DNA of 64,000 nucleotides, from NCBI RefSeq assembly GCF_009729095.1, contig NZ_VTGX01000001.1, forward strand, positions 1,364,001 through 1,428,000, given 5' to 3'. Both the position numbers and the translations under genes were made by a program. The notes under the pieces were generated by a model. The model saw nothing but the letters and a program-made list of their open reading frames with translations. It was not told the origin of the DNA and made no database searches. Of this stretch, positions 37,998-46,418 are shown piece after piece. Origin of the DNA: Mycolicibacterium sp. CBMA 247. GTDB taxonomy: Bacteria; Actinomycetota; Actinomycetes; Mycobacteriales; Mycobacteriaceae. Positions within the stretch are counted from its first letter, which is position 1. Each line of letters starts with the position of its first letter.

Positions 37998-39494
37998 ATG
38001 CACTTAGCTATCCGATCGACACTCACTGCCGGCATGGCATTGGCCGGCGCCGGCGCCATCGCGGTGAGTCCGATCAGCCCGGTGGCGGCACCAGCGCCCG
38101 ACGTCGTGGTCGCCGCAGCCCATTCTTCGTCGGCTGCGGTCGAACTCACCGCCCTGACCGACATGCTTGCGAATCCAGCCCTGGTCGACCCCGTGACGGG
38201 ATGGCTGGAGGTCTTCGGGACCGCGTTCGACAACGTGGCGCAAATCGGCGGAGAAATGGCCGCCCACCCATTTCCGATCCTGCAGCAAGTCATCGCCAAT
38301 CAGATGGGCTACGGACAGCTTCTCACTGACTCGGTCCAAGCTGCCGCCAACAGCTACATCCAGTTCTTCACATCGGATGAGGACTACCGGCTGAAGTACT
38401 TTGCCGCGATGGCCCTCGACTACCTCGCGTCGGGCAATGTCGCCGGCGCGGCGAGTGTTGTCAGCAATATTGTGTTCCGCCTCTTCGCGTTTGCGAACCC
38501 GCTGATCAACATCATGCAGATCCCCTTGGGGATGGGCCAGAACGTTATGAACGCCCTCGCTACCGTGCCAGAGCTGCTGATGCCCGTGGGCCTTGGCGTG
38601 CTGAATCCGGTGGAGGGTGTGATCAATGTGATCGGCGACAGCGCCCAAAGCGTTCTCGACGCCGTCAACGCCGGCGATCCGGCCGCAGCGCTCACTGCGC
38701 TCATCAACACTCCCGCTGTACTCACCGGCGCGGTTCTGAACGGGTACTACAACGGTATCGCGGCAGGGACATCCGGCCTGCTCACCGCAGCACAGGCGGC
38801 GCTCAACAGGGGCGTGCTCGAAACCCTGCTGGTGACCGTGCCACAAACAATCGCGAGAGCCATCGGCTGGCCAGGGCCCAACGCCATACAGGCACCTGAG
38901 ACCGCCGGCGCGGACGCACCGGCAGTACGGACCGATGTCAAGACCGATTTGCCCACGGAGTCACCGGCGGTTCAGGACAAGGCACTCACACCGGCGGTTC
39001 AGGACAAGACACCCACACCGACCGGACTCTTGAGCGGTTTCTCTGCCGGCCGCACCGATGCCGTCGACCGCATCACGGAAACTGTCGTCGCAGCGGTCGA
39101 TACGGTCAAAACCGTCACGTTGTCGGTCACCCCCCAACTGAAAGTCGCAAAGACCCAAACGGCCGGTGCGGCAACCGAGATCGACAGCGCTGACGCCGGA
39201 ACCGGTTCAACAAAGACAACCGGAAACGACGCGAGCGCGCCTGGTGCCGGGGCTGATTCGTCCGCCACATCGGATTCGTCCACGGACACGAAACCCAGCA
39301 GGGAAGACCGGAAAGCATCCAAGGAGGCTAAGCGGTCGGCAAAGCAACAGACCAGCGCCGCGCGCCAGCAGGCCAGACAAGAAGCCAAGGCGCAACTCCG
39401 CACAGCCAAGCAAGAAGACCGGGAAGCAAAGCAAGAAGCCAAAACGCCCAGCAGTGGCGGCAAACACCGCGCCGGTGCCGATCACTCCGAGTAA
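37998..39494 (+). CDS. GjpA-type outer membrane porin-family protein
   Basis: A 498-residue exported protein starting MHLAIRSTLTAGMALAGAGAIAVSPISPVAA, a signal-like N-terminus typical of mycobacterial proteins annotated as outer membrane porin GjpA. Residues 45-320 are hydrophobic and Ala/Val/Leu-rich (IPLGMGQNVMNALATVPELL, GVLNPVEGVINVIGDSAQSVLDAV). A linker with a short tandem repeat (PAVQDK twice) follows. The last 110 residues are first Thr/Ser/Asp-rich, then an alternating Lys/Arg/Glu/Ala/Gln charged tail. Porin activity is not shown by sequence; the family name is the only basis. An earlier in-frame ATG at 37890 lacks signal features. Confidence 0.65.
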   Translation: MHLAIRSTLTAGMALAGAGAIAVSPISPVAAPAPDVVVAAAHSSSAAVELTALTDMLANPALVDPVTGWLEVFGTAFDNVAQIGGEMAAHPFPILQQVIANQMGYGQLLTDSVQAAANSYIQFFTSDEDYRLKYFAAMALDYLASGNVAGAASVVSNIVFRLFAFANPLINIMQIPLGMGQNVMNALATVPELLMPVGLGVLNPVEGVINVIGDSAQSVLDAVNAGDPAAALTALINTPAVLTGAVLNGYYNGIAAGTSGLLTAAQAALNRGVLETLLVTVPQTIARAIGWPGPNAIQAPETAGADAPAVRTDVKTDLPTESPAVQDKALTPAVQDKTPTPTGLLSGFSAGRTDAVDRITETVVAAVDTVKTVTLSVTPQLKVAKTQTAGAATEIDSADAGTGSTKTTGNDASAPGAGADSSATSDSSTDTKPSREDRKASKEAKRSAKQQTSAARQQARQEAKAQLRTAKQEDREAKQEAKTPSSGGKHRAGADHSE

Positions 39495-39570
39495 CGCCGG
39501 CCGGCGGCTTCACGCCGCTGGACAGCCGACCTGGCCTATCCGGCAGTGGTTTCGGTGATCAGCAGATCAC

Positions 39571-39610
39571 GCAAGGCGCTCGGCTGGGATATCCCCACCG
39601 AGCGCCTTGC
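39571..39610. repeat. 40-bp near-perfect palindrome between convergent genes
   Basis: Left half 39571-39590 and right half 39591-39610 are inverted copies with two mismatched pairs and no loop; the outer 13 bp (GCAAGGCGCTCGG) and the central GGGATATCCC are exact. It lies 76 nt after the GjpA-like gene and 18 nt beyond the end of the crotonase gene that reads toward it. No T-run follows. It could be a bidirectional terminator or a protein site. Confidence 0.7.
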
Positions 39611-39628
39611 CCATGTTCAAGGCTCGGC

Positions 39629-40393
39629 TCACGCACTCGCGCCATGTCTGCCCGCACCGGCCGCGAACCGTCCCGCTCCATTGGCGGCCTCGGCTTTGAC
39701 CCGCTCGATGCTGGCGAATTCGAATTCCATTGCCGCCTCTTCGGATTCGCCCCATTGGTGCAACGCCGAGAGCCGGTCGGCCCGCAGGCATTGCTGGGGT
39801 AGCCGGGCAAGTTCGGCGGCCAGTTCCTCGGCTGCCGTGCGGGCCTGCCCGCTGGGCACCACCCGGTTGGCCAAGCCGATGGTGTGAGCCTCGGCAGCGT
39901 CGACGGCGCGGCCGGTCAGGATCAGGTCCATGGCGCGGCTCTGGCCGATCAGCCTAGGCAGCCGCACGGTGCCGCCGTCGATCAGCGGCACTCCCCACCG
40001 GCGGCAGAACACGCCCATCACGGCGTCCTCTTCGACCACCCGCAGGTCACACCACAGGGCCAGCTCCAGCCCACCGGCCACCGCATGGCCGCTGATCGCG
40101 GCGATCACCGGCTTGGACAACACCATTCGGCTCGGCCCCATGGGACCATGCCCCGTCGGATCCAGCCGATTCATCTCACGCGTGCCGAAGGCTTTGAGAT
40201 CGGCGCCCGCGCAGAAGGTCCCACCGGCGCCGGTCAACACCGCCACCGCGGCGTCCTCGTCGGTGTCGAACTGCTCGAATGCGGCGAACAGCGCTGCGGC
40301 GGTGGGGCCGTCGACCGCGTTGCGGGCGTGCGGCCGGTCGATGATCACCGTCGTCACCGGTCCATCGCGTTCGACCCGGACAGCTTCGGTCAC
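39629..40393 (-). CDS. Crotonase/enoyl-CoA hydratase family protein
   Basis: A 254-residue crotonase-fold enzyme acting on acyl-CoA thioesters. The oxyanion-hole motifs are TFCAGADLKAFG and the ISGHAVAGGLELALWCDLRV block; GVPLIDGGTVRLPRLIGQSRAMDLILTG follows. The catalytic glutamates of classic hydratases are not clearly at their usual positions, so isomerase or hydrolase activity is possible. The GTG at 40391-40393 overlaps the paaX stop by 4 nt. The much longer frame upstream is out-of-frame paaX. Confidence 0.87.
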   Translation of the reverse strand: MTEAVRVERDGPVTTVIIDRPHARNAVDGPTAAALFAAFEQFDTDEDAAVAVLTGAGGTFCAGADLKAFGTREMNRLDPTGHGPMGPSRMVLSKPVIAAISGHAVAGGLELALWCDLRVVEEDAVMGVFCRRWGVPLIDGGTVRLPRLIGQSRAMDLILTGRAVDAAEAHTIGLANRVVPSGQARTAAEELAAELARLPQQCLRADRLSALHQWGESEEAAMEFEFASIERVKAEAANGAGRFAAGAGRHGASA

Positions 40394-41121
40394 GTCGCCT
40401 CCATGAGTTCGGTCTGGTAGCGCCGACCGACGAGCTCGGCGGCGAAGTCGTTGTAGGCCTTGCGCAGTTCGGCGCCCGGCCAGCTGCCCGGCACCAGCTC
40501 GTCGGGCAACACGGGGTCCGCCAGGAGATGACGCACGATGCCCGCAGCCGCGACGAACCGCCCCGGAATATCGGTCGCGTCGGCCATCTCGTCCAACAAC
40601 TCCTCGCCGGTGCGCCGCCAGCCGGGCAGATCCCACAGCGTGGCAGCCAGCCCGGACGGATCTTGGTCTCGGGCGTGCAAGAGCCGCACCCGGCCGGTGA
40701 TCTCTTGCGGCAGCACCTGGCCGAGGTTGTCCGGGCGCATCCAAACCCCCTCGCGCAGCTCACCGAACCGGTACTGCTGCAGGACGTTACGTAGCGAGGC
40801 CCGGGTGCGGGCATCCGTGCCGACACTCGTGATGACCAGCGTCAGCCACTGTCCGTCGTACGCACGCAGTTGCGGGTCGATCGCGTCGTCCTGGCGACGT
40901 TGCCGGGTCAGCAGCCGGTCTGACAGTCGATAGCCGTCCTCGGAGCGAACCAGGTCACCGGCACTCACCATGCGGGTCAGCGCGACCCGTAGCGTCGGCT
41001 CTTTGATGTCGAAATCGGCTGTCAGCCTGACCAGTTCGGCGGCACTCGCCCACGCCGGATGCGCACCGAGCAGCACGCTCAACACCACCGACCTGGCCGT
41101 CATCCGTTTGAGCGCGGGCAT
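40390..41121 (-). CDS. PaaX-type transcriptional regulator
   Basis: A 243-residue PaaX-family regulator. The N-terminal winged helix is TARSVVLSVLLGAHPAWASAAELVRLTADFDIKEPTLRVALTRMVSAGDLVRSEDGYRL, and the PaaX core contains YDGQWLTLVITSVGTDARTRASLRNVLQQYRFGELREGVWMRPDNL. PaaX proteins respond to aryl-CoA thioesters such as phenylacetyl-CoA. Here it lies inside an acyl-CoA operon with no paa oxygenase genes, so another CoA ester is the likely effector. ATG at 41119-41121, one base from the upstream crotonase stop. Confidence 0.87.
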   Translation of the reverse strand: MPALKRMTARSVVLSVLLGAHPAWASAAELVRLTADFDIKEPTLRVALTRMVSAGDLVRSEDGYRLSDRLLTRQRRQDDAIDPQLRAYDGQWLTLVITSVGTDARTRASLRNVLQQYRFGELREGVWMRPDNLGQVLPQEITGRVRLLHARDQDPSGLAATLWDLPGWRRTGEELLDEMADATDIPGRFVAAAGIVRHLLADPVLPDELVPGSWPGAELRKAYNDFAAELVGRRYQTELMEAT

Positions 41122-41122
41122 G

Positions 41123-42037
41123 TCAGACCTCAGAAGACCTGCGCCCGTAATCGCCCATCGGCTCGTCGCGATGGCGCACCGCTTCGCGGAAGCCGTGTTC
41201 GCGGGCGTCGGCGACGAACGCGTGTCCTTCGGGAGTGTGCCGGGCGATGCCGTCGAACACCGTGCTGACCATCCGACTGGTCGCCACCCCCTGCTGCAGC
41301 AAGGCCGAATTGCAGGCCAGCTTGGCCATGATGAGCTGGTTGACCGGCATGGCTGCGATGCGTGCGACGAGACGCTCGGTGCGCTCGTCGAGGTCTTCCG
41401 GCTCAGGCGCCTCGACGGCCAGGCCCCATTCGGCGGCCTGGGCTCCGGTGATGCAATCCCCGGTGAACAGAAGGCGTTTGGCGCGTTGATCCCCCAGTCG
41501 GTGCGCCCACAGACCCGCCGCCGGAACACCCCACACCCGCATCGGCGGGTAGCCGATCTTGGCGTCGGCAGCGGCGATCACCTGGTCGGCGTGCAGCGCG
41601 ATGTCGGTGCCACCGGCCACGCAGTAACCGTGGATCTTGACCACGGTCGGCTTGTCGGCATGCATCAGGCTGGAGAAGCCGCGCACGAATCGGCTCATCA
41701 TCTGGTAGTCGACCATGGGATCCCACGGTTGATCCGGAAGATGGTTTACCGCCTGGGTTCTCCCGGACAGCACGGTCCCGTCATAGCGTCCTCCCCCGGC
41801 CGACCCGGTCCCGTCCGCGTAGGCGGACAGATCGAATCCCGCGCAGAAGCCCTCACCACGGCCGGATACCAGGATCACGTGGACGTGTGGGTCCAGGTCC
41901 GCGCGCTCGACCAAGGCCTGCAGTTCCATCGGGGTATCGGCGACGATCGAGTTGCCTTTTTCGGGGCGGTTGAAGGTGATTCGCGCGATCCGATCGGTGA
42001 CCTCGTAGGTCATCGTGGACAACGTGTCGACCGTCAT
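41123..42037 (-). CDS. Crotonase/enoyl-CoA hydratase family protein
   Basis: A 304-residue crotonase-superfamily enzyme, longer than the companion at 39629. Motifs: ARITFNRPEKGNSI, the oxyanion segment GRGEGFCAGFDLSAYADG and VVKIHGYCVAGGTDIALHADQVIAA, with GYPPMRVWGVPAAGLWAHRLG after it. The extra residues fall in an insertion of about 25 residues after the first oxyanion loop. The ATG at 42035-42037 overlaps the acyl-CoA dehydrogenase stop by 4 nt. Confidence 0.87.
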   Translation of the reverse strand: MTVDTLSTMTYEVTDRIARITFNRPEKGNSIVADTPMELQALVERADLDPHVHVILVSGRGEGFCAGFDLSAYADGTGSAGGGRYDGTVLSGRTQAVNHLPDQPWDPMVDYQMMSRFVRGFSSLMHADKPTVVKIHGYCVAGGTDIALHADQVIAAADAKIGYPPMRVWGVPAAGLWAHRLGDQRAKRLLFTGDCITGAQAAEWGLAVEAPEPEDLDERTERLVARIAAMPVNQLIMAKLACNSALLQQGVATSRMVSTVFDGIARHTPEGHAFVADAREHGFREAVRHRDEPMGDYGRRSSEV

Positions 42038-43689
42038 CTTTGGTTTGTCCCCCTCGCGTGCGGGGCCTTGACCAGTGCCCGCTCGAGGATCGGTGCCAGG
42101 TCCAGTCCGGCCGGCAGCGTGCCGAAGGCCTGGCCCCACTGCCCGCCGAGCCGGCTGGCCAAAAACGCCTCGGCCACAGCCGGGTGACCGTGACGCACCA
42201 GCAGCGCGCCCTGCAGGGCCAGCGAGATGTCCTCGGCAACCTTGCGGCCCCGGTAGGCGATGGTCTCCAGATCCTGCAGATCGGTCTGCAGCGTGGTGAC
42301 GTGGCGGTCCAGCCGCGGGTCCTGTCCGGCGGCCTTGGCGAGCTCGTCGAAGAGCACCTCGACGCTTTCCGGCCGGGTTGCCATGGCGCGCAAGGTATCC
42401 AGCGCGCTCACATTGCCCGAGCCTTCCCAGATGCCCATCAGCGGGGCTTCGCGGTACAGCCGGGGCATGCCGGAATCCTCGACGTAGCCGTTGCCGCCCA
42501 GACATTCCATCGCCTCGGCTGCATGCGGGGTGGCCCGCTTGCACACCCAGTACTTGCCGGCCGCCAGGCCGATGCGGCGCAGCAGCGCCTCGCGCTCGTC
42601 ACCGCGGACCGCCTTGTCGGTGGCACCGGCCATCCGCATGGCCAACATGGTCGCGGCCTCGGCCTCCACGGCCAGGTCGGCGAGCACGTTGCGCATCAGC
42701 GGCTGATCGATCAGGTAGGCGCCGAACGCCTTTCGGTGCTCGGCGTGGTGCACGGCGCGGCTCAGGCCGCTGCGCATACTCGTGGCGCTGCCCAGCGTGC
42801 AGTCCAGGCGCGTGAGGTTGACCATCTCGATGATGGTCGGCACGCCGCGCCCCTCCTCACCGACCAGCCAGGCGGTGGCGCCGTCGTACTCGACCTCACT
42901 CGAGGCGTTCGCGTGGTTACCGAGCTTGTCCTTGAGGCGCTGCAGGAACATCCGGTTGCGGGAGCCATCGGGCAGGATGCGCGGCAGGAAGAAACAGCTC
43001 AGACCGCCTGGGGCCTGGGCGAGCACCAGGAAGATGTCGCACATCGGGGCCGAGGTGAACCACTTGTGTCCGGTCAGACTGTAGGTGCCGTCGCCGTTGG
43101 GTGTGGCCCGGGTGGTGCCGGCGCGAACGTCGGAACCGCCCTGCTTTTCGGTCATCGACATGCCCGCGGTGATACCGGCTTTCGTCGTGGCGAGCTTGAG
43201 TTCGGGGTCGTACACCCGGCTGGTCAGCAGCGGCTCGTAGATCGCGGCCAGCTCCGGGTTGAACCGCAGCGCAGGCACGACGGCGTAAGTCATCGAGATC
43301 GGGCAGACATGGCCGGGTTCGACGGTCCACACCGAGGTCTTGGCGGCGCGCACCACGTGCGAGCCCTCGCGCTCATCGGCCCACGGGGCCCCGTGCAGGC
43401 CGTGGGTGACGGCCGCGTTCATCAGCTCGTGATAGGCCGGGTCGTATTCGACCTCGTCGATCCGGTTGCCGTAGCGGTCATGGGTGTGCAGCACCGGCTG
43501 GTTGCGGTCGGCCAGCTCACCCCAGCGCTGGGCCTGGGCGCTGCCGTTGAGCGCACCCAGTTCGTGGACCTCGTCGACGCCCCACTCCCCGCCTTCGCGG
43601 ATAAGGGCCTCGGCGAGCACGGGTGAGGTGGCGGGGTTGTAGTCCTGCAAAGCGGGGACCTGATTGGTGACGACGTGCGTATCAGCCAT
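42034..43689 (-). CDS. AidB-like acyl-CoA dehydrogenase
   Basis: A 551-residue acyl-CoA dehydrogenase of the AidB-like branch, recognised by its length and the long N-terminal domain beginning DYNPATSPVLAEALIREGG. The ACAD core includes ITAGMSMTEKQGGSDVRAGTTRA, YSLTGHKWFTSAPMCDIFLVLAQ and the C-terminal ATPHAAEAMECLGGNGYVEDSGMPRLYREAPLMGIWEGSGNV block that binds FAD. AidB proteins are linked to alkylation stress in E. coli, but here the crotonase neighbours suggest acyl-CoA metabolism. It heads the four-gene operon; ATG at 43687-43689. Confidence 0.88.
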   Translation of the reverse strand: MADTHVVTNQVPALQDYNPATSPVLAEALIREGGEWGVDEVHELGALNGSAQAQRWGELADRNQPVLHTHDRYGNRIDEVEYDPAYHELMNAAVTHGLHGAPWADEREGSHVVRAAKTSVWTVEPGHVCPISMTYAVVPALRFNPELAAIYEPLLTSRVYDPELKLATTKAGITAGMSMTEKQGGSDVRAGTTRATPNGDGTYSLTGHKWFTSAPMCDIFLVLAQAPGGLSCFFLPRILPDGSRNRMFLQRLKDKLGNHANASSEVEYDGATAWLVGEEGRGVPTIIEMVNLTRLDCTLGSATSMRSGLSRAVHHAEHRKAFGAYLIDQPLMRNVLADLAVEAEAATMLAMRMAGATDKAVRGDEREALLRRIGLAAGKYWVCKRATPHAAEAMECLGGNGYVEDSGMPRLYREAPLMGIWEGSGNVSALDTLRAMATRPESVEVLFDELAKAAGQDPRLDRHVTTLQTDLQDLETIAYRGRKVAEDISLALQGALLVRHGHPAVAEAFLASRLGGQWGQAFGTLPAGLDLAPILERALVKAPHARGTNQR

Positions 43690-43749
43690 ACGCCCAGTGT
43701 TACAACTTTTCGACAATCGCACAATACTTGTAATGAAGCTGTCGGGCTG

Positions 43750-44880
43750 TCACACGCGTGAAGGGTCTGCGACCTCCGGGCCGGGATCTCGCACCAGGTT
43801 CACACTCGCTGGCTGCAGGTCGAACTCAGACTCCCGCATCAGTCTGGCTTCGTAGCGATTGAGCGCGAACAGCACGACGCCCGCCAATGCCCAGCCGAGC
43901 AGGATGTCGACCACATAGTGCTCAGCGGTGTACACCAGCGTGAAGGCCATGATGAGCGGATATGCCACCAACAATGGCCGCCATCCGCGGTTCACCCGGC
44001 TCCACAAGAACACGGCGACCGCGGCGGTCAGACCGGCGTGCAGGGACGGGATCGCCGCGACGAGGTTCACACTGGCCTGGCCCTGATCGATCAGCGCCGT
44101 CGCCGTATGCAGATGGAGCTTGCCCCAGCCGCGGGTGACGATCCGTTCGATCCACTCGTGCGCACCGTCGCGATTGCCCTGCATGGCGCCCAGCAGACCT
44201 CCGTCGGCGGCATCGCGCGCCGAGCGGAACAGGCACCCGGGCCCGGACGGGCCGCCGGCCACGTCACCGGCATTGCAGCGCGCCGCGGCCCACGGCGGTG
44301 CGGCCGGCAGCAGCGCATAAATCACCAGCGCCGCGAGCGACAGTCCGACGAACAAGCGCACGAACCGCTTCCACTCCTCACGGTCACGCAGCCACAACAC
44401 GCCGGCGACGACGTAGGGCAGGATGAAAAACGACATGTAGACCGTGCTGATCACGACTTCCCACCACGGCGGCTGCAGCAGTTTCAACCGTTCCTGCAGC
44501 CACACCGTGGGCACCGTGCCGAAGAACATCCACCGATCAACGTCGACCTGCCAGTGCCACAGGGTCGGCCGACCCAGCAGCGTGGCCGCTCCGCGAGTCA
44601 GGTCGTAGGCGGCCAGAACCACGGCGAACGGCAGCCAGTCCCAGATCACGTACAGCATCCGTCGGCCCTGTCCGATACTGGCGGCCAGCAAGCCGGTGAC
44701 GATGTAGAGCAGCAACAGTTCCCGGTTGAACGCGAAACCGTCGGTGGCGGTCCGGTAGATGACCACCGCGGCCCACACCAGGATCGAGACGTACCGCAGG
44801 ATGCGCAATCGACGAGCACGGATGACGCTGCCCCATTGCACCGGAGCTTCGTCTGTTACCGAGTCATCAACCGCGGTCAC
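43750..44880 (-). CDS. PAP2/AUR1-like membrane phosphatase or phosphotransferase
   Basis: A 376-residue integral membrane protein with about six or seven hydrophobic segments (for example YVSILVWAAVVIYRTA, VVISTVYMSFFILPYVVAGVLWL, LLVAYPLIMAFTLVYTAEHYVVD). The PAP2 active-site elements are IPSLHAG and EHYVVDILLGW, giving the two histidines and the aspartate; the Lys/Arg-type first motif is not evident. This pattern is shared with AUR1-like inositolphosphotransferases. A lipid-phosphate or phosphoinositol transfer role in the envelope is likely but unproven. GTG/ATG ambiguity at the start is small. Confidence 0.75.
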   Translation of the reverse strand: MTAVDDSVTDEAPVQWGSVIRARRLRILRYVSILVWAAVVIYRTATDGFAFNRELLLLYIVTGLLAASIGQGRRMLYVIWDWLPFAVVLAAYDLTRGAATLLGRPTLWHWQVDVDRWMFFGTVPTVWLQERLKLLQPPWWEVVISTVYMSFFILPYVVAGVLWLRDREEWKRFVRLFVGLSLAALVIYALLPAAPPWAAARCNAGDVAGGPSGPGCLFRSARDAADGGLLGAMQGNRDGAHEWIERIVTRGWGKLHLHTATALIDQGQASVNLVAAIPSLHAGLTAAVAVFLWSRVNRGWRPLLVAYPLIMAFTLVYTAEHYVVDILLGWALAGVVLFALNRYEARLMRESEFDLQPASVNLVRDPGPEVADPSRV

Positions 44881-44946
44881 AGAGCTGACGTTAGTTCACC
44901 TACGCGTCACGATGCCGTTGAAATCGGTTCAGGTCAGCGAACGTGT

Positions 44947-45699
44947 TCAGCCGGCGTGCTCGCGCAGGAACGCAATATCGTCCCTGCGTCCCTCTTCGGC
45001 GGTCTCGCAGATCACCGGCGCATCGGCCGCTTTGACCACTGCGGCCAGCAACTGCGGATCGATCTGGCCGGCACCGAAATTGGCGTGCCGGTCGGCACCG
45101 GAGCCGGCCGCGTCGCGCGAATCGTTGCAGTGCACCAGGTCGATGCGCCCGGTGATCGCCTTGATCCGCTCGACCGCGTCGATCAGGGCCTCCCCCGCCG
45201 CCCACGCATGGCAGGTGTCGAGACAGAAGCCAATTCCCTTGTCCCCGATGTGATCCCACAACCGGGCGATGGTGTCGAAATGCCGGGCCATGGCGTGATC
45301 GCCGCCCGCGGTGTTCTCCAGGTACACCGGCACATCGGTATTCAGCGCATCCAGTGCCTTGACCCAGCGCTCGAAGCCGGCCTCCATGTCATTGTCGTCG
45401 GCATGACCGCCGTGCACGATCACCGCGGTGGCGCCGATCTCGGCGGCAGCGTCGCAGGTGTCCTGCAAGATCTTGCGGGACGGGATCCGCACCCGGTTGT
45501 TGGCCGAGGCCACGTTGATCAGGTACGGCGCGTGCACGTACAGCGGCACCGTCGACGCCTTGAGCACCTCGGCATCCTCACGGGGCTTGGGCTTCTTCCA
45601 GCTCTGCGGGTTGCCGAGGAAGAACTGGACCACGTCGGCGCCGTCTGCGGCGGCCGCGGCCAATGGATCCGTGTTGTCTACATGCGAGCCGATGAGCAC
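44947..45699 (-). CDS. nfo: Endonuclease IV (AP endonuclease)
   Basis: A 250-residue zinc-dependent AP endonuclease of base excision repair. The (beta/alpha)8 metal ligands are visible in [54 protein letters not shown] and ICETAEEG. I chose the GTG at 45697-45699 (the protein then begins [12 protein letters not shown] as in relatives); an ATG six codons earlier is possible. It corresponds to the gene called end/nfo close to rpoBC in M. tuberculosis. Confidence 0.93.
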   Translation of the reverse strand: MLIGSHVDNTDPLAAAAADGADVVQFFLGNPQSWKKPKPREDAEVLKASTVPLYVHAPYLINVASANNRVRIPSRKILQDTCDAAAEIGATAVIVHGGHADDNDMEAGFERWVKALDALNTDVPVYLENTAGGDHAMARHFDTIARLWDHIGDKGIGFCLDTCHAWAAGEALIDAVERIKAITGRIDLVHCNDSRDAAGSGADRHANFGAGQIDPQLLAAVVKAADAPVICETAEEGRRDDIAFLREHAG

Positions 45700-45777
45700 G
45701 CCACCAAGTCTAGGCATGCGGTGCGACACCGAAATTGCCGTACTGCGGCCCCAATTCGGTCGCCTAGTGTGGCAAAC

Positions 45778-46347
45778 ATGCATAAGCGCGCACGGCGCAT
45801 CTCGCTGGTCGTCGCTGCCCTGGTGATCGTGGCTATCGCCGCGACGCTGGGCTACCGCGGCTACCGTGAGCAGGTCGCCCGACCGGGTTTCCCCGACATC
45901 GACACCTCACAGCTGAGCCCGGGCCGGGCTGCTGTCATACACGTCCTCGGCCAGGAGTACGCGGCGCAAGCGGGCATGTTCAAGTACTCCGAAGGCAACG
46001 ACGAACCGTGGTGCGGGGACTTCACCAGCTGGGTGATGCGGGAGTCCGGCAAACCGTTTGCCAACCCCAACTCCGGGCATTGGCGCATCCCGGGAGTCAT
46101 GACGCTCACCGACTATCTGCACACCGAAGGCCGCTGGGAGCCACCGGACTACTCACCGCTGCCCGGCGACATGGTGCTCTACGACGAGCCCAGCCCCAAA
46201 CACCAGCACGTCAACATCGTGCTGATCAACAACCACGGCACCCTGACCACCATCGGCGGCGCCGAGGGACGTAACGGTGGGCTGGGCCTGTCGACCTACC
46301 AGATCACCGACGATCCAGGCATCCAAGGCTTCGGCCGGTACGAATAG
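45778..46347 (+). CDS. Membrane-anchored CHAP-domain amidase/peptidase
   Basis: A 189-residue protein: a basic start MHKRARR, one membrane anchor or signal ([19 protein letters not shown]), then a CHAP-type papain-like domain. The nucleophile cysteine is in [19 protein letters not shown] and the histidine in [24 protein letters not shown] is a typical CHAP strand. Such enzymes cleave peptidoglycan peptides or act as amidases. It converges on rpoC with a shared terminator. The frame extends far upstream through other genes, but ATG 45778 is the only start matching the anchor. Confidence 0.8.
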   Translation: MHKRARRISLVVAALVIVAIAATLGYRGYREQVARPGFPDIDTSQLSPGRAAVIHVLGQEYAAQAGMFKYSEGNDEPWCGDFTSWVMRESGKPFANPNSGHWRIPGVMTLTDYLHTEGRWEPPDYSPLPGDMVLYDEPSPKHQHVNIVLINNHGTLTTIGGAEGRNGGLGLSTYQITDDPGIQGFGRYE

Positions 46348-46364
46348 CCCTCTGACTCGGCAAC

Positions 46365-46396
46365 AAAAAAGCCCCCGCTCGAAAGCGGGGGCTTTT
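46365..46396. terminator. Bidirectional terminator between CHAP gene and rpoC
   Basis: A 9-bp GC-rich stem (46371-46379/46384-46392) with loop CGAA, flanked by A6 on the left and TTTT on the right. It serves the convergent CHAP gene and the rpoBC operon. Confidence 0.9.
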
Positions 46397-46418
46397 CCGT
46401 ATCGACTAGCGGTCGGTC

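Noticed and set aside
39584..39597. Spacer of the 40-bp palindrome as a separate restriction or IS end
   Set aside because: No flanking direct repeats or transposase remnants; it is simply the palindrome centre.
43690..43749. TTACAA...TTGTAA inverted repeat upstream of the acyl-CoA dehydrogenase as a PaaX operator
   Set aside because: The arms are short and far apart and do not match the known PaaX consensus well enough to annotate.
43918..45777. Long plus-strand upstream extension of the CHAP gene
   Set aside because: It runs antisense through the PAP2 and nfo genes. The anchor sequence and gene spacing place the start at 45778.
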